A stretch of 64,000 nt of DNA from CAYVTZ01 sp964454685 (GTDB taxonomy: Bacteria; Bacillota; Clostridia; Christensenellales; Christensenellaceae), in contig CAYVTZ010000013.1 in assembly GCA_964454685.1 (NCBI GenBank), forward strand, positions 1 through 64,000, written 5' to 3'. The translations under genes and the position numbers were made by a program. Of this stretch, positions 8,588 to 16,870 are shown piece by piece (within the stretch, counting starts at the first letter, position 1; every line of letters begins with the position of its first letter). The notes beneath the pieces were generated by a model, which ran no database searches, was not told the DNA's origin, and saw only the letters and a list, made by a program, of their open reading frames with translations.

Positions 8588-11500
8588 ATGCCCCGTATTT
8601 CAGACATTGAAAAAATCCTAGTCATCGGCTCCGGCCCCATCGTCATCGGGCAAGCCGCAGAATTTGATTACAGTGGAACGCAGGCGTGCCGTGCACTCAG
8701 GGAAGAAGGCTTTGAAGTTGTGCTCGTCAATTCCAACCCCGCCACCATTATGACGGATGTCAACATGGCGGACAAGGTGTATATCGAGCCTCTTACGTTG
8801 GATACTTTAATCAAAATCCTCAAAAAGGAGCGTCCACAAGGCATCATTGCTACGCTGGGCGGGCAGACGGGGCTTAATATGGCGATTCAGCTCGATCAGT
8901 CCGGCATATTACCCAAGCTGGGCATCAAGCTTCTGGGCACCTCTTTGGATTCCATCAAGCTTGCTGAAGACCGCGAGTTGTTCAAAGATCTGATGGAGCG
9001 CCACGGCCAAAAGGTCTGCACTTCGGCAATCGTAAATACGCTGGACGAGGCACGTGCTTTCACAGAGGTCTGCCCCTTCCCCATCATCGTGCGTCCCGCA
9101 TATACGCTGGGCGGTACGGGTGGTGGTGTCGCGCACGATATGGACGAGCTGCTGAACATCACCGCGCGCGGGCTCAAAATGAGCATCATCCATCAGGTAT
9201 TGCTGGAGCAAAGCGTCGCGGGCTGGAAGGAAATTGAATACGAAGTCATTCGTGATGGAGCCGATAACTGCATCATCGTCTGTAATATGGAAAACATCGA
9301 CCCTGTGGGCATCCACACAGGCGACAGCATTGTTGTCGCCCCCTCTCAAACGCTTTCAGACAAGGAATATCAAATGCTCCGCACCTCTGCGCTGCGCATC
9401 ATTCGCGCGCTCAATATCAAGGGCGGCTGCAACATTCAATACGCGCTGGACCCCGATTCCTACGATTATGTCGTCATCGAGGTAAACCCGCGTGTCTCGC
9501 GTTCCTCCGCGCTCGCCTCCAAGGCGACCGGCTACCCCATTGCGCGTGTCGCGGCAAAGATTGCGGTGGGCTATCATCTGGACGAAATCCAAAACTCCGT
9601 TACCGGAAAAACCTATGCTTGCTTCGAGCCTGCTTTGGACTATGTCGTCACCAAAGTGCCGCGCTGGCCTTTTGACAAATTCACAGGCGCAAACCGTTCA
9701 TTGGGTACGCAGATGAAGGCAACAGGCGAAGTCATGGCAATCGGACGCAATATCGAAGAATCCCTGCTCAAGGCAATCGACTGTCTGGATGTCAAACTCA
9801 ATTATAATCTTGGCATGAAAAACATCAGCGAATGGACGCTGGAGGAAATCGAAAAAAGCCTCAAAAATCCGGATGATGAGCGCATGTTTGTGTTGTCCAA
9901 GGCGCTGGAGCACGGCTTCTCGGTCGATCAACTGCACGACATCACCAAAATTGATAAATTTTTCCTGAATAAGCTCAAGAAGATCGTGGATGTGTCCAAA
10001 GACCTCAAACAATATACCATCGCCACACTGCCCCATTGGGTACTGCGCGGCTGCAAAAAGGTCGGCTTCGGAGATGGGTATATCGCGGATTGCATCGGCG
10101 CTCATGAGTCCCAGGTCACCTATATGCGCAGCGCGCTGGGCATTCGCCCCTCCTTCAAAAAGGTAGACACCTGCGCGGGCGAGTTCAAGGCGGTCACACC
10201 CTACTATTATTCCACTTACGATAATGAAGATGAAGTGGAACGTTCTGACCGCAAAAAGGTCGTCGTGCTTGGCTCCGGCCCCATTCGCATCGGTCAGGGC
10301 ATCGAGTTTGATTATTGCTCCGTGCACTCGGTCAACGCGCTCAAGGAGCTGGGCTACGAATCCATCATCATCAATTCCAATCCCGAAACGGTTTCCACCG
10401 ACTTTGATACCTCGGATAAACTGTATTTCGAGCCGCTCACCAAGGAGTGTGTACTGGATATTTTAAGCAAGGAAGACCCGGAGGGCGTCATCGTGCAGTT
10501 TGGCGGACAAACGGCGATCAACCTCGCGCAGCCTATCATCAGTGCGGGCAAAAAGGTGCTGGGCACCAGCGTTGCGGATATCGACCGCGCGGAAGATCGT
10601 GATAAGTTCCTGAATGTACTGCTTGATCTTGGCATTCCGCTTCCAAAGGGCGATACCACCTTCTCGCTGGATCATGCGCTGGTTGCCGCCAAGGAAATCG
10701 GCTATCCCGTGCTGGTGCGTCCCTCCTATGTGCTGGGCGGACGCGGCATGGAAATCGTCTATAACGATAAAGAGCTTACGGAATACATCACGCGCGCCGT
10801 GGATATTGCGCCGGATAAACCCGTGCTGATTGACAAATATATCACGGGTAAGGAAATCGAGCTGGACGCGATTTGCGACGGCGAGGATGTTTTGGTTGTG
10901 GGTATCATGGAGCATTTGGAGCGCGCAGGCGTGCACAGCGGCGACAGCTTTGCCGTCTACCCCACGCAAACGATCCCCAAGGAAGCAAAAAAGAAAGTCG
11001 CGGATTACGGCATCGCCATCGGTCGGGAGTTAAACATCAAAGGACTGTTCAATATCCAATTTGTGATGGATGACAAAAATGATGTCTATGTGCTGGAGGT
11101 CAACCCCCGCGCCAGCCGCACCGTGCCCATTCTTTCGAAAGTCACAGATATCAATATGGTTTCGCTTGCCACGCGGATCATGCTGGGCGAAACACTGGCA
11201 AGTATGGGATATCAAACAGGGATCCATCGAGAGTCCAAACTCATCACGGTCAAAGCGCCGGTGTTCTCCTTTGCCAAGCTAGCCTCTGTGGATACCTTCC
11301 TCGGACCGGAAATGAAGTCCACCGGTGAGGTAATGGGTACCGATCGCACCTTCACCAAGGCGCTGAAAAAGGCGTTCCTTGCCGCAGGCAACAGTCTGCC
11401 GGAGGTCGGCGGAAACATTCTGTTCTCCATCACCGATCGTGATAAGCCTGAGGCGCTTACGATCGCAAAGGAAATGCACGAGTGCGGGTTCGAAATCTGC

Positions 11501-11782
11501 GCAACAGACGGCACCTACACCTATTTCAAGGAAAACGGAATGGATTGCAAACTGGTCAAAAAGGCAGATGCACTCGATCAAATCAAAGAAAATGCGTTTA
11601 CGCTTGTTGTCAACACCCCCACGCGCGGTAAAATCAAGGAGCGCTTCGGCTTCTCGTTGCGCCGCACGGCAGTGGGCTTCAATGTGGCGTGTATCACATC
11701 CATGGACACTGTTGGCTCCATGCTGACCGTGCTCAAAACCAATGAGGAGCTCAGCGTGCTTTCTTTGGATAAATATCGTTAA
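8588..11782 (+). CDS. carB: Carbamoyl-phosphate synthase large subunit
   Basis: Makes carbamoyl phosphate, the shared precursor of arginine (through ArgF) and pyrimidines (through PyrB), from bicarbonate, ATP and ammonia. The 1064 residues match the usual length. Two homologous halves are visible: the start motif VIGSGPIVIGQAAEFDYSG recurs as VLGSGPIRIGQGIEFDYCS near residue 561, and each half has an ATP-grasp domain (YTLGGTGGG and YVLGGRGME). A C-terminal MGS-like allosteric domain covers about the last 130 residues. ATG follows GAAAGGAAC. No carA is adjacent; the glutaminase subunit must lie elsewhere. The position between arg genes and convergent argF/pyrBI suits its dual role. Confidence 0.97.
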   Translation: MPRISDIEKILVIGSGPIVIGQAAEFDYSGTQACRALREEGFEVVLVNSNPATIMTDVNMADKVYIEPLTLDTLIKILKKERPQGIIATLGGQTGLNMAIQLDQSGILPKLGIKLLGTSLDSIKLAEDRELFKDLMERHGQKVCTSAIVNTLDEARAFTEVCPFPIIVRPAYTLGGTGGGVAHDMDELLNITARGLKMSIIHQVLLEQSVAGWKEIEYEVIRDGADNCIIVCNMENIDPVGIHTGDSIVVAPSQTLSDKEYQMLRTSALRIIRALNIKGGCNIQYALDPDSYDYVVIEVNPRVSRSSALASKATGYPIARVAAKIAVGYHLDEIQNSVTGKTYACFEPALDYVVTKVPRWPFDKFTGANRSLGTQMKATGEVMAIGRNIEESLLKAIDCLDVKLNYNLGMKNISEWTLEEIEKSLKNPDDERMFVLSKALEHGFSVDQLHDITKIDKFFLNKLKKIVDVSKDLKQYTIATLPHWVLRGCKKVGFGDGYIADCIGAHESQVTYMRSALGIRPSFKKVDTCAGEFKAVTPYYYSTYDNEDEVERSDRKKVVVLGSGPIRIGQGIEFDYCSVHSVNALKELGYESIIINSNPETVSTDFDTSDKLYFEPLTKECVLDILSKEDPEGVIVQFGGQTAINLAQPIISAGKKVLGTSVADIDRAEDRDKFLNVLLDLGIPLPKGDTTFSLDHALVAAKEIGYPVLVRPSYVLGGRGMEIVYNDKELTEYITRAVDIAPDKPVLIDKYITGKEIELDAICDGEDVLVVGIMEHLERAGVHSGDSFAVYPTQTIPKEAKKKVADYGIAIGRELNIKGLFNIQFVMDDKNDVYVLEVNPRASRTVPILSKVTDINMVSLATRIMLGETLASMGYQTGIHRESKLITVKAPVFSFAKLASVDTFLGPEMKSTGEVMGTDRTFTKALKKAFLAAGNSLPEVGGNILFSITDRDKPEALTIAKEMHECGFEICATDGTYTYFKENGMDCKLVKKADALDQIKENAFTLVVNTPTRGKIKERFGFSLRRTAVGFNVACITSMDTVGSMLTVLKTNEELSVLSLDKYR

Positions 11783-11817
11783 AACGGCTTTCCAGTAAGG
11801 AAAATAGAGGATTCAAT

Positions 11818-12342
11818 ATGGAACATATTACATTACAGCGCGCCAAAAAAGAGGACGCGCCGGAAATACTGGGCATCACCAAGCTGGCATTCGATCGCTA
11901 TGCCAAGGAAGTGCGCAAACGCGAAAGCATTGCCGCACTGTTTGAAACTTTAGAAGATGTAGAAAAAGACATCGATACCAAATATGTCTATGTCGCGCGC
12001 GTAGACGGTGAATTGGTGGGCAGTGTGCGCATCGTTGTGCTGGATCAGGGTATTGCGTATTTAAGCCGTTTTTCCATCGATCCGGAAATCCAAAACCTTG
12101 GAATCGGCGGTTTGCTGCTGGAAAAAGTGCGTTTGGAATGCCTGAACATGGGCGTAAAAGCCATCACGTTGCATACCGCATCAAAAATGCGCTCCACCGT
12201 TGCGTTTTATTTGAAAAACGGATATTACATCCACTCAATCTCCAAGGACAGCGATTATATTCGCGCGTTCATGGTCAACGAGCTATGCGAAATGGATGAG
12301 CTTTTTGATTATGAAGCGTGCATAACGCAACGAAGTGTTTGA
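11818..12342 (+). CDS. GNAT acetyltransferase, candidate N-acetylglutamate synthase
   Basis: A 174-residue single-domain GNAT protein. The acetyl-CoA loop is IQNLGIGGLLLEKVR near residues 96-110, and the C-terminal motif AFYLKNGYYIHSISKDS follows. RBS AGAGGATTC precedes the ATG. It lies 35 bases after carB in the arginine gene run. No argJ or canonical argA is present in the window although argC, argB, argD and argF are, so a stand-alone short GNAT N-acetylglutamate synthase is a reasonable hypothesis. The fold and location are seen; the substrate is inferred and a housekeeping or unrelated acetyltransferase remains possible. Confidence 0.8.
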   Translation: MEHITLQRAKKEDAPEILGITKLAFDRYAKEVRKRESIAALFETLEDVEKDIDTKYVYVARVDGELVGSVRIVVLDQGIAYLSRFSIDPEIQNLGIGGLLLEKVRLECLNMGVKAITLHTASKMRSTVAFYLKNGYYIHSISKDSDYIRAFMVNELCEMDELFDYEACITQRSV

Positions 12343-12407
12343 CGCGGCACGTTTTTTTTGGTATCTTATAAATTGTGATTACTTGATTCGTTAAGGTAGG
12401 TTGGTCC

Positions 12408-12683
12408 ATGAAGTCTGTTTTAATTACGCTGCTGATTGCCATTGCATGCGATATATTGGCTTTTATTCCATGGGTGCGTTGGCTCAGCATCATCGGCTTC
12501 ACGATGTCTGTGGCAGTGTGGGTCATTGCGCGCAAGCTGTATCAATACGATCGCGGCAATCGTTTTATGTTTTGGTGCCGCAACATTGCCATCATCGCAA
12601 CCTTTGCAGGCGTCGCAGCCGTGTTCTTCTCTTTTGTAGTTGGGTCACTGCTGTTTGGCGGTTTCGGCATTTTGGAATATTAA
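12408..12683 (+). CDS. Small membrane protein, unknown function
   Basis: A 91-residue hydrophobic protein not assigned to a family. It has three likely transmembrane segments: residues 2-20, 24-41 and 58-83, the last long enough to be two short helices. A positively charged link (RKLYQYDRGNR) lies between the second and third. A weak AGGTAGG precedes the ATG. It is the last gene before a strong terminator and convergent argF. It could be co-transcribed with the GNAT gene, but a T-rich stretch at 12351-12359 between them may end transcription. Confidence 0.65.
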   Translation: MKSVLITLLIAIACDILAFIPWVRWLSIIGFTMSVAVWVIARKLYQYDRGNRFMFWCRNIAIIATFAGVAAVFFSFVVGSLLFGGFGILEY

Positions 12684-12707
12684 GAACATTTTAGTTGTCT
12701 CTACCGG

Positions 12708-12746
12708 AAAGGGAGTTGCCTCACCCAAGAAGCAACCCCCTTTTTT
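12708..12746 (+). terminator. Intrinsic terminator facing argF
   Basis: AAAGGGAGTTGC pairs with GCAACCCCCTTTT around a loop, followed by a T run. It closes the plus-strand arginine/carB region before convergent argF. Confidence 0.8.
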
Positions 12747-12803
12747 GTTTAACTCTACCAATTTTCAGTCTGTCTGGCATCCTTCTCTACTTCTTCTCAC
12801 CCT

Positions 12804-13715
12804 TTACGCGTTCGCACCCATCAAGGTCACCATCACAGCTTTCTGTGCATGCAGACGATTTTCCGCCTCGTCAAAAATCTCATTCGCATGTGCTTCAAAA
12901 ACGCTTGCCGTAATTTCTTCTTCTCTGTGCGCAGGCAGACAGTGCTGCACCATTGCATCCGGCTTGGCTACCGCCATCACATCGTCGTTGATCTGCATGC
13001 CCGCAAATGCCTTTTTGCGCAGCTCCGCTTCACCTTCCTGCCCCATAGACGCCCACACATCCGTAATCAGCACGTCAGCGTCCTTTGCGGCTTCCGCCAC
13101 GTCCTGTCCAAGATGGAATCCCGCGAATCCCTTGGCAAACTCCAATACGCCGGCATCCGGCTCATATCCTTTGGGAATCGCGCAGGAAACCTCCATTCCA
13201 ACCTTCAAGCAGCCCACAATCAAGGAATTTGCCATGTTGTTTCCGTCACCGATATATGCCATCTTCAGGCCGTCAAAATCCTTCTTATATTCCCGAATGG
13301 TCTGCAAGTCCGCCAGCACTTGGCAGGGATGCGCAAAGTCTGTGAGACCGTTAATAATGGGAATCGTGCCATATGCAGCAAGGTCTTCCACTTCCTGTTG
13401 CGCAAACGTGCGGATCATAATGCCGTCCAAATAACGTGATAGAACGCGCGCTGTGTCCTGCACCGGCTCTCCCCGTCCGATCTGCAAATCCGATGCGGAC
13501 AAAAACAGCGGATATCCGCCCAGTTGCGTCATTCCCACTTCAAACGATACGCGTGTGCGCGTCGATGACTTCTGAAAAATCATGCCCAGCGTCTTGCCCG
13601 CCAGCACCTTGTGTTCAATGCCCTGCTTCTGCTCTTTCTTCAGTCGATCTGCCAAATCCAGTAGACCGATGATCTCATCTTTAGACAAATCTCCCATTTT
13701 GAGTAAATGCTTCAT
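12804..13715 (-). CDS. argF: Ornithine carbamoyltransferase
   Basis: Joins ornithine and carbamoyl phosphate to form citrulline. 303 residues, usual length. Family signatures are clear: the carbamoyl-phosphate site KSSTRTR (residues 49-55), FAHPCQ near 147-152, the ornithine-binding DVWASMGQE near 222, and HCLPAHR near 262. It has its own promoter with an overlapping ArgR-like box and faces the carB run. The gene is on the opposite strand from argCBD but with the same promoter architecture, pointing to joint arginine control. Confidence 0.96.
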   Translation of the reverse strand: MKHLLKMGDLSKDEIIGLLDLADRLKKEQKQGIEHKVLAGKTLGMIFQKSSTRTRVSFEVGMTQLGGYPLFLSASDLQIGRGEPVQDTARVLSRYLDGIMIRTFAQQEVEDLAAYGTIPIINGLTDFAHPCQVLADLQTIREYKKDFDGLKMAYIGDGNNMANSLIVGCLKVGMEVSCAIPKGYEPDAGVLEFAKGFAGFHLGQDVAEAAKDADVLITDVWASMGQEGEAELRKKAFAGMQINDDVMAVAKPDAMVQHCLPAHREEEITASVFEAHANEIFDEAENRLHAQKAVMVTLMGANA

Positions 13716-13746
13716 TTTATATCCGCCTTTTTATATTTATACACGT

Positions 13747-13775
13747 ATTATATCATATTACGCATATTTATGCAA
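13747..13775 (-). promoter_or_regulatory. Sigma-A promoter of argF
   Basis: On the minus strand TTGCAT (13770-13775), 17 bases, then TATAAT (13747-13752). This is the same core as the argC promoter. Confidence 0.8.
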
Positions 13776-13776
13776 G
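13759..13776. promoter_or_regulatory. ArgR-like operator at argF
   Basis: The 18-mer TACGCATATTTATGCAAG covers the -35 and spacer of the argF promoter. It shares TTGCATA..TAT.C (minus strand) with the argC box and matches the ARG-box consensus less well (about 12 of 18). Confidence 0.5.
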
Positions 13777-13802
13777 CAGCATTTGCCGATTGCCTCATTG
13801 CA

Positions 13803-14228
13803 TTATCCGCGCTTTGCCTCCTGCTCGCAATAAATACAGCGATACACCCCGCGCTTACGGTCTGTCAAATTGAAGATGTGCGGCAATTCCTGCTCCACGG
13901 ATGTGATACAGCGCGGATTTTTGCAACGCACGATGTTTTTGACCTGCGAAGGCAGCGTAATGTTCATCTTGCGAATGATCGCGCCATTGTCGATGATGTT
14001 CACGGTGATATTTTCGTCAATGAATCCCAGCATCTCCAAATCCGTGTCGATCGCGTCTTCAATTTTGATGATATCCTTACGCCCCATGCGGTTGCTTTTC
14101 ACGTTTTTTATGATAGCCACGCTGCTCGTGAGTTTATCCAAATTGAGATATTTGTATATCTCCATGCTCTTTCCCGCCTTGATGTGGTCAATCACCACGC
14201 CTCTTTCCACACTATCAATACTCAACAT
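13803..14228 (-). CDS. pyrI: Aspartate carbamoyltransferase regulatory subunit
   Basis: Regulatory chain that gives aspartate carbamoyltransferase allosteric control by nucleotides. 141 residues. The N-terminal nucleotide-binding domain contains VIDHIKAGKSMEIYKYL. The C-terminal zinc domain shows two cysteine pairs, CKNPRC and CIYC, the expected four zinc ligands. The gene start overlaps the pyrB stop by 7 bases, indicating coupled translation. PyrI occurs in enterobacteria and many Clostridia but not in Bacillus, which helps to place the organism. Confidence 0.93.
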   Translation of the reverse strand: MLSIDSVERGVVIDHIKAGKSMEIYKYLNLDKLTSSVAIIKNVKSNRMGRKDIIKIEDAIDTDLEMLGFIDENITVNIIDNGAIIRKMNITLPSQVKNIVRCKNPRCITSVEQELPHIFNLTDRKRGVYRCIYCEQEAKRG

Positions 14229-15148
14229 GGTTCTGCTACCCCCAATAATTTCATGATCAGCGCCATACGCGCATATTTGCCATACCAGGCCTGCTTAAAA
14301 TAGACCGCCCGTGGATCGTCGTCCACTTCCACAGAAATCTCATTCACGCGTGGCAGCGGATGCATCACTATCATGTCCTGCTTTGCCATCTGCATTTTCG
14401 CCGCATCCAAAATATAGCTGTCACGCAAACGTACGTAGTCCTCCTCGTTGAAGAATCGTTCCTTTTGCACACGCGTCATGTACAGAATGTCCAGTTGTTC
14501 GATGCAATCTTCGAGCCGTTCGTATTGTACATACGACACATGACTATTGTTTTTAAGCGCTTCTTCCTTCACATAACGCGGCACCTTCAGTTCAAAGGGA
14601 GAAATCAGCACAAAACGTATGTTTTTGTGTCGGGAAAGAGCACGAATCAGCGAATGCACGGTGCGTCCAAATTTCAAGTCGCCGCACAGCCCAATCGTCA
14701 AATCATCTCTTCGGCCTTTCAGGCTTTGGATGGTGAGCAAATCGGTAAGCGTCTGCGTCGGGTGCTGATGTCCGCCATCGCCCGCATTGATGATTGGAAT
14801 GTTCACCTTCTGCGCCGCCACCAGCGCCGCGCCCTCCTTTGGATGGCGCATAGCAATGATGTCCGCATAGCATTCCACCGTGCGCACCGTGTCCGCAACG
14901 CTCTCCCCCTTGGAGGCACTGCTGTTGTCTGCTCCCGCAAACCCAATCACGCTTCCCCCCAGTTCCAGCATCGCAGCTTCAAAGCTCAAACGGGTGCGCG
15001 TGGACGGTTCAAAAAACAAGGTTGCCAGTTTTTTATAGCGGCATACCTCACGAAACCGCTCCGGTTGCTGGATAATGCGCTGCGCAAGGGACAAAATCTC
15101 GTCCGTTTCCTCCATCGATAGGTCCAGCGGTTGCAACAAGTGCTTCAT
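14222..15148 (-). CDS. pyrB: Aspartate carbamoyltransferase catalytic subunit
   Basis: First committed step of pyrimidine synthesis: carbamoyl phosphate plus aspartate to carbamoyl aspartate. About 308 residues. Signatures are FFEPSTRTRLSFE near residue 48-60, HPTQTLTDL near 130 and HPLPRVNEI near 263. The ATG at 15148 is chosen over an in-frame TTG at 15163, because that TTG lies inside the GAGGAGGAG ribosome site. It forms a pyrB-pyrI operon preceded by a PyrR-type attenuator. Confidence 0.95.
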   Translation of the reverse strand: MKHLLQPLDLSMEETDEILSLAQRIIQQPERFREVCRYKKLATLFFEPSTRTRLSFEAAMLELGGSVIGFAGADNSSASKGESVADTVRTVECYADIIAMRHPKEGAALVAAQKVNIPIINAGDGGHQHPTQTLTDLLTIQSLKGRRDDLTIGLCGDLKFGRTVHSLIRALSRHKNIRFVLISPFELKVPRYVKEEALKNNSHVSYVQYERLEDCIEQLDILYMTRVQKERFFNEEDYVRLRDSYILDAAKMQMAKQDMIVMHPLPRVNEISVEVDDDPRAVYFKQAWYGKYARMALIMKLLGVAEPC

Positions 15149-15165
15149 AACACTCCTCCTCAATT

Positions 15166-15200
15166 AAAAAAACTTTCTCCGCAAGGTACGCAAAGAAAGT
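15166..15200 (-). terminator. Attenuator terminator of pyrBI
   Basis: On the minus strand ACTTTCT and AGAAAGT pair, extended by TTGCG/TGCGG wobble pairs to about 12 pairs around the loop TACCT, followed by seven T. It lies between the PyrR element and the pyrB ribosome site. Confidence 0.8.
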
Positions 15201-15216
15201 CAACAGTTTCCTTACC

Positions 15217-15231
15217 GGCCTCGCAGGACCA
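15217..15231 (-). promoter_or_regulatory. PyrR-binding element of pyrBI leader
   Basis: The minus strand reads GGTCCTGCGAGGCC. This matches the PyrR RNA-binding consensus ARUCCNGNGAGGYU at 12 of 14 places. It lies just upstream of an intrinsic terminator, the classic arrangement in which PyrR with UMP stabilises the anti-antiterminator. The pyrR gene is not in the window. Confidence 0.75.
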
Positions 15232-15273
15232 ATTTAAAGGCTTCTCAAAAAACGCTTTCGTTTTATCTCTCTT

Positions 15274-15302
15274 ATCATACACGATTTCGCGCATTCCCGC
15301 AA
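15274..15302 (-). promoter_or_regulatory. Sigma-A promoter of pyrBI
   Basis: On the minus strand TTGCGG (15297-15302), 17 bases, TATGAT (15274-15279). It lies upstream of the PyrR element, so the leader of about 120 bases contains the whole attenuator. Confidence 0.6.
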
Positions 15303-15327
15303 TGTAAAAATCTCTTTTTTAGGAGCC

Positions 15328-15403
15328 AAAAAAACGCCGTATTTTATTACCGGCAAAATTTAATACAGTGTCAGATTGACTGGCAGTCTTGACCTCACGG
15401 CGT
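15328..15403 (-). terminator. Second terminator-like hairpin after trpB
   Basis: ACGCCGT (15334-15340) and ACGGCGT (15397-15403) are perfectly complementary and enclose about 56 bases that contain a small GACT/AGTC hairpin. On the minus strand the structure ends in seven T. It directly follows the bidirectional terminator at 15404-15459. It may be a back-up terminator or the 3' end of a small structured RNA. Confidence 0.4.
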
Positions 15404-15459
15404 AAAAAAACCGTGCATGCGGTCGAATCAAATGTTCGCCCGTGTACACGGCTTTTTTT
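15404..15459. terminator. Bidirectional terminator between pyrB leader and trpB
   Basis: CCGTGCATGCGG and CCGTGTACACGG pair at 11 of 12 places, with seven A before and seven T after, so it can act on both strands. It most likely ends the trpB transcript. The 15149-15517 stretch therefore holds only the pyrB control region and two terminators; no gene is seen. Confidence 0.7.
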
Positions 15460-15517
15460 CCTGCATCCATTTGTGACGGCGCCCTGCATTCTTATGGCTG
15501 CCCGTCACCCAGAGCGC

Positions 15518-16738
15518 TCAGTCCTGAAAAAACTGATCTCCGTACCCGTATTGCTCTGCGACATAGTCAATATCCTTGTCGCCTCTGCCGCTCAGGTTCA
15601 CCAAAATGGTGCCTGTCCCCATCTTTTTCGCTAACTTCATACCGAACGCGATCGCATGCGCGCTTTCGATTGCCGGAATAATTCCTTCCAGCCTGCACAG
15701 CTTAAAGAACGCTTCCATCGTTTCATCATCCGTTGCGGTTTCATATTTTATTCTGCCAATGTCATGTAAAAACGCGTGCTCCGGTCCAACAGATGGATAA
15801 TCAAGGCCGCTTGCTACGGAATAAACCGGTGCCGCTTCGCCCTTTTCATCCTGCAACATGATGCTCTCAAACCCATGCAAAATGCCTTTTTTGCCATATG
15901 TGATTGAGGCGGCATGTTCCCCCAGCTTGGTTCCCTTGCCCAGCGGCTCCACACCGTAGATGTCCACCGGATCGTTCAAAAACGCGCCAAACATACCGAT
16001 TGCATTGCTGCCGCCGCCCACGCATGCGCACACCGCATCCGGCAGGTTTCCTGTCATCTGCATGAACTGTTCACGCGCTTCCTGTCCAACCACTTGCTGA
16101 AAATCACGCACCATCATCGGGAAGGGATGCGGCCCCACTGCCGATCCAATGCAGTAAATGGAATCCTGATAATTGTTGGCGTACGCCACAAACGCGGAAT
16201 CCACAGCTTCCTTCAATGTTGCCGCGCCCTCCGTTACAGGCACAACCTTCGCCCCCAGCATCCTCATACGCGTCACGTTGGGCGCCTGCTTTGCAATGTC
16301 CACAGTACCCATATGAATCTCACATTCCAGCCCAAAGAATGCCGCAGCCGTAGCAAGCGCAACGCCGTGCTGCCCCGCACCGGTCTCTGCAATCAAGCGC
16401 TTTTTGCCCATGTATTTTGCCAGCAGTCCTTCGCCCATGCAATGATTGAGCTTATGCGCTCCCGTGTGGTTAAGATCCTCACGCTTTACATAAATCTGCG
16501 CAAGTCCCAATTCACGCGAAAGCCGCTCACAGTGATAAACCGGCGTGGGTCTGCCTTGAAATTCTCTGCGAATCCGGCGCAGTTCATTGATAAACTGTGC
16601 GGAATTACAAATCGTCAAATACGCCTCGGTAATTTCCTCAAACGCTGCAACAAGCTGCGGAGGAATAAAAACACCACCGTATTCACCAAATCTACCATTT
16701 TTGTCCGGGTATTGCTTCAAATAAGTTCTAAAATCCAT
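15518..16738 (-). CDS. trpB: Tryptophan synthase beta subunit
   Basis: PLP enzyme that joins indole and serine to give tryptophan. 406 residues, the usual length of the TrpB1 type. The PLP lysine lies in HTGAHKLNH (Lys96), the catalytic glutamate region is AETGAGQHG, and the phosphate-binding loop is GGGSNAIG near residue 235. It stands alone: no trpA or other trp gene is adjacent, so it may work with a distant TrpA or act as an indole-salvage enzyme. The upstream 130 bases hold three inverted repeats (see findings) and a TAGAAT -10-like site. Confidence 0.95.
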   Translation of the reverse strand: MDFRTYLKQYPDKNGRFGEYGGVFIPPQLVAAFEEITEAYLTICNSAQFINELRRIRREFQGRPTPVYHCERLSRELGLAQIYVKREDLNHTGAHKLNHCMGEGLLAKYMGKKRLIAETGAGQHGVALATAAAFFGLECEIHMGTVDIAKQAPNVTRMRMLGAKVVPVTEGAATLKEAVDSAFVAYANNYQDSIYCIGSAVGPHPFPMMVRDFQQVVGQEAREQFMQMTGNLPDAVCACVGGGSNAIGMFGAFLNDPVDIYGVEPLGKGTKLGEHAASITYGKKGILHGFESIMLQDEKGEAAPVYSVASGLDYPSVGPEHAFLHDIGRIKYETATDDETMEAFFKLCRLEGIIPAIESAHAIAFGMKLAKKMGTGTILVNLSGRGDKDIDYVAEQYGYGDQFFQD

Positions 16739-16870
16739 CTTCTCTATTCCTTTCTATTCTTTGAAGGCCTCGCCTTCGCCTATTGGAACCTGCGTTCCAC
16801 TCATCTATGTGGCAAATTTACCACCTGTTTGAGATTCTAGCACAGCAAATAAAAAAAAGCAAGCATTTTT

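Noticed and set aside
12340..12360. Terminator between the GNAT gene and the small membrane protein
   Set aside because: There are eight T after GCGGCACG, but the matching CGTGC arm is only five bases and 25 bases away, so the stem is too weak to call.
14360..15121. Plus-strand open frame opposite pyrB
   Set aside because: Antisense to a well-conserved enzyme gene; composition is not protein-like.
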